6,923 nucleotides of DNA, from positions 1-6,923 of the forward strand of contig CAMBRJ010000163.1 in NCBI GenBank assembly GCA_945870175.1. Reading direction: 5' to 3'. A model generated the notes under the pieces. It ran no database searches, had not been told where the DNA came from, and saw only the letters and a list, made by a program, of their open reading frames with translations. Shown here one piece after another: positions 6,303 through 6,923 of the stretch (the stretch's first letter is position 1; each line of letters starts with the position of its first letter). The DNA comes from Gemmatimonas phototrophica. GTDB taxonomy: Bacteria > Gemmatimonadota > Gemmatimonadetes > Gemmatimonadales > Gemmatimonadaceae. A program made the position numbers and the translations under genes.

Positions 6303-6923
6303 GCGCGGACTACGGGCCGCTGCTCGATGCATTGCGCGGCGTGCGCTGGCCGGCACGCCGTGCCGTGGCGGCGGCACCGTCTGGCGCGCACCGCTCGCGG
6401 CAACGCGGAACGGCCGGCGAGTTCACGGAGTATCGTCTGTATCGGCAGGGCGACGATCCGCGGGCGCTCGACTGGAAGCTGCTGGCGCGCAGCGATCGCG
6501 CGTTCGTGCGCCTCAGCGACGATCGCGCGCTGTTGCCCACGTGGATCGTGCTGGACGGGAGTGCCAGCATGGACTTCCCGGCGGAGGGCGGCATGAGCAA
6601 GTGGCGCATGGCGTGCGCCGTCGTGGTGGGGCTGGCCGCGGTCGCGCAGGCGTCGGGTGATCCAGTGGGTGTGCTGGCCTTGCATGCGGACGGCGTGTGG
6701 CGCATGCCGCCGCGCACGCGGCGTGGCACCGTGCGCGAGATCGCCCGTGCGCTGGATGCGCTGCGGCCCGGTGGGAGCAGTGCGCTGGCGACGGCGCTCA
6801 TGCAGATCCCCGTGACCGCGCGCTGCGTGCTCGTGACCGACTGTCTCGGTGATCACGAGTCGACGATTAAGCATGCGTCGGTGCTGGCGGCGGGCGGTGC
6901 GATACTCGAGTGCGTGCCCGTGG
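6299..6923 (+). CDS. DUF58 domain protein (VWA-like), N-terminal 208 residues (cut by window edge)
   Basis: The frame runs from ATG 6299 to the right edge without a stop. The DUF58 core is clear: HRSRQRGTAGEFTEYRLYRQ (31-50), then GDDPRALDW (51-59), a classic family signature, followed by VRLSDDR and WIVLDGSASM (82-91). The last carries the DxSxS metal-site-like motif of VWA domains (D86, S88, S90). After it come the helix KWRMACAVVVGLAAVAQASG, then DPVGVLALHADGV, and GGSSALATAL and CVLVTDCLGD, which parallel later VWA strands and helices. The start has no membrane segment, so this is a cytoplasmic short-form DUF58 rather than one with N-terminal transmembrane helices. It is expected to work with the MoxR ATPase encoded 38 nt upstream. 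No upstream in-frame ATG/GTG/TTG exists between the MoxR stop and 6299. C-terminus and any downstream VWA, BatA-like or transglutaminase genes are out of view. Confidence 0.93.
   Translation, partial: MSADYGPLLDALRGVRWPARRAVAAAPSGAHRSRQRGTAGEFTEYRLYRQGDDPRALDWKLLARSDRAFVRLSDDRALLPTWIVLDGSASMDFPAEGGMSKWRMACAVVVGLAAVAQASGDPVGVLALHADGVWRMPPRTRRGTVREIARALDALRPGGSSALATALMQIPVTARCVLVTDCLGDHESTIKHASVLAAGGAILECVPV

Noticed and set aside
6014..6874. 286-codon minus-strand open frame opposite MoxR and DUF58
   Set aside because: Composition is His/Arg/Ala-rich with no domain, and both plus-strand genes have intact family signatures.

Overview
The window reads as chromosomal DNA from a GC-rich Gram-negative bacterium. 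Three things point that way: an outer-membrane TonB-dependent receptor with a carboxypeptidase-regulatory-like N-terminal domain, a secreted lipoprotein, and dense GTG/ATG-started genes with overlapping ends. The style fits Gemmatimonadota (Gemmatimonas-like). That placement is an impression from protein character, not a proven assignment. No rRNA, tRNA, insertion sequence, integrase or CRISPR array was seen.

Left third, minus strand (positions 2417 down to 1): a two-gene unit. A beta-propeller phytase made as a lipoprotein (364 aa, GTG start at 2417) is followed, after only 8 nt, by a TonB-dependent receptor that runs off the left edge (first 438 residues present). Together they suggest extracytoplasmic release of phosphate from inositol phosphates, with uptake of a product or a metal-phytate complex through the outer membrane.

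Centre, 2418-2579: a 162-bp divergent promoter region, less GC-rich than its surroundings, holding a 14-bp inverted repeat. No textbook promoter could be assigned.

Right two thirds, plus strand (2580 to the right edge): six genes in one direction with 1-nt gaps, stop/start overlaps or short gaps, so probably one transcript or two. The order is a classical short-chain dehydrogenase; a GAF-domain protein fused to what looks like a catalytically dead HisKA_2/HATPase histidine kinase; a 110-aa protein of unknown function; a 112-aa protein with a probable ubiquitin-like beta-grasp fold; a MoxR-family AAA+ ATPase; and a DUF58 (VWA-like) protein cut by the right edge. MoxR plus DUF58 is a widespread pair thought to act as a chaperone or maturation machine. 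The unusual part is the pair of small proteins translationally linked ahead of MoxR, above all the ubiquitin-like one. No E1, E2, JAB protease or other conjugation enzyme is present in this window.

The strongest candidate for something undescribed is the module 110-aa protein / ubiquitin-like protein / MoxR / DUF58, possibly with the upstream GAF pseudokinase as its sensor. This is inference from gene order, overlaps and motif reading; no search was run.
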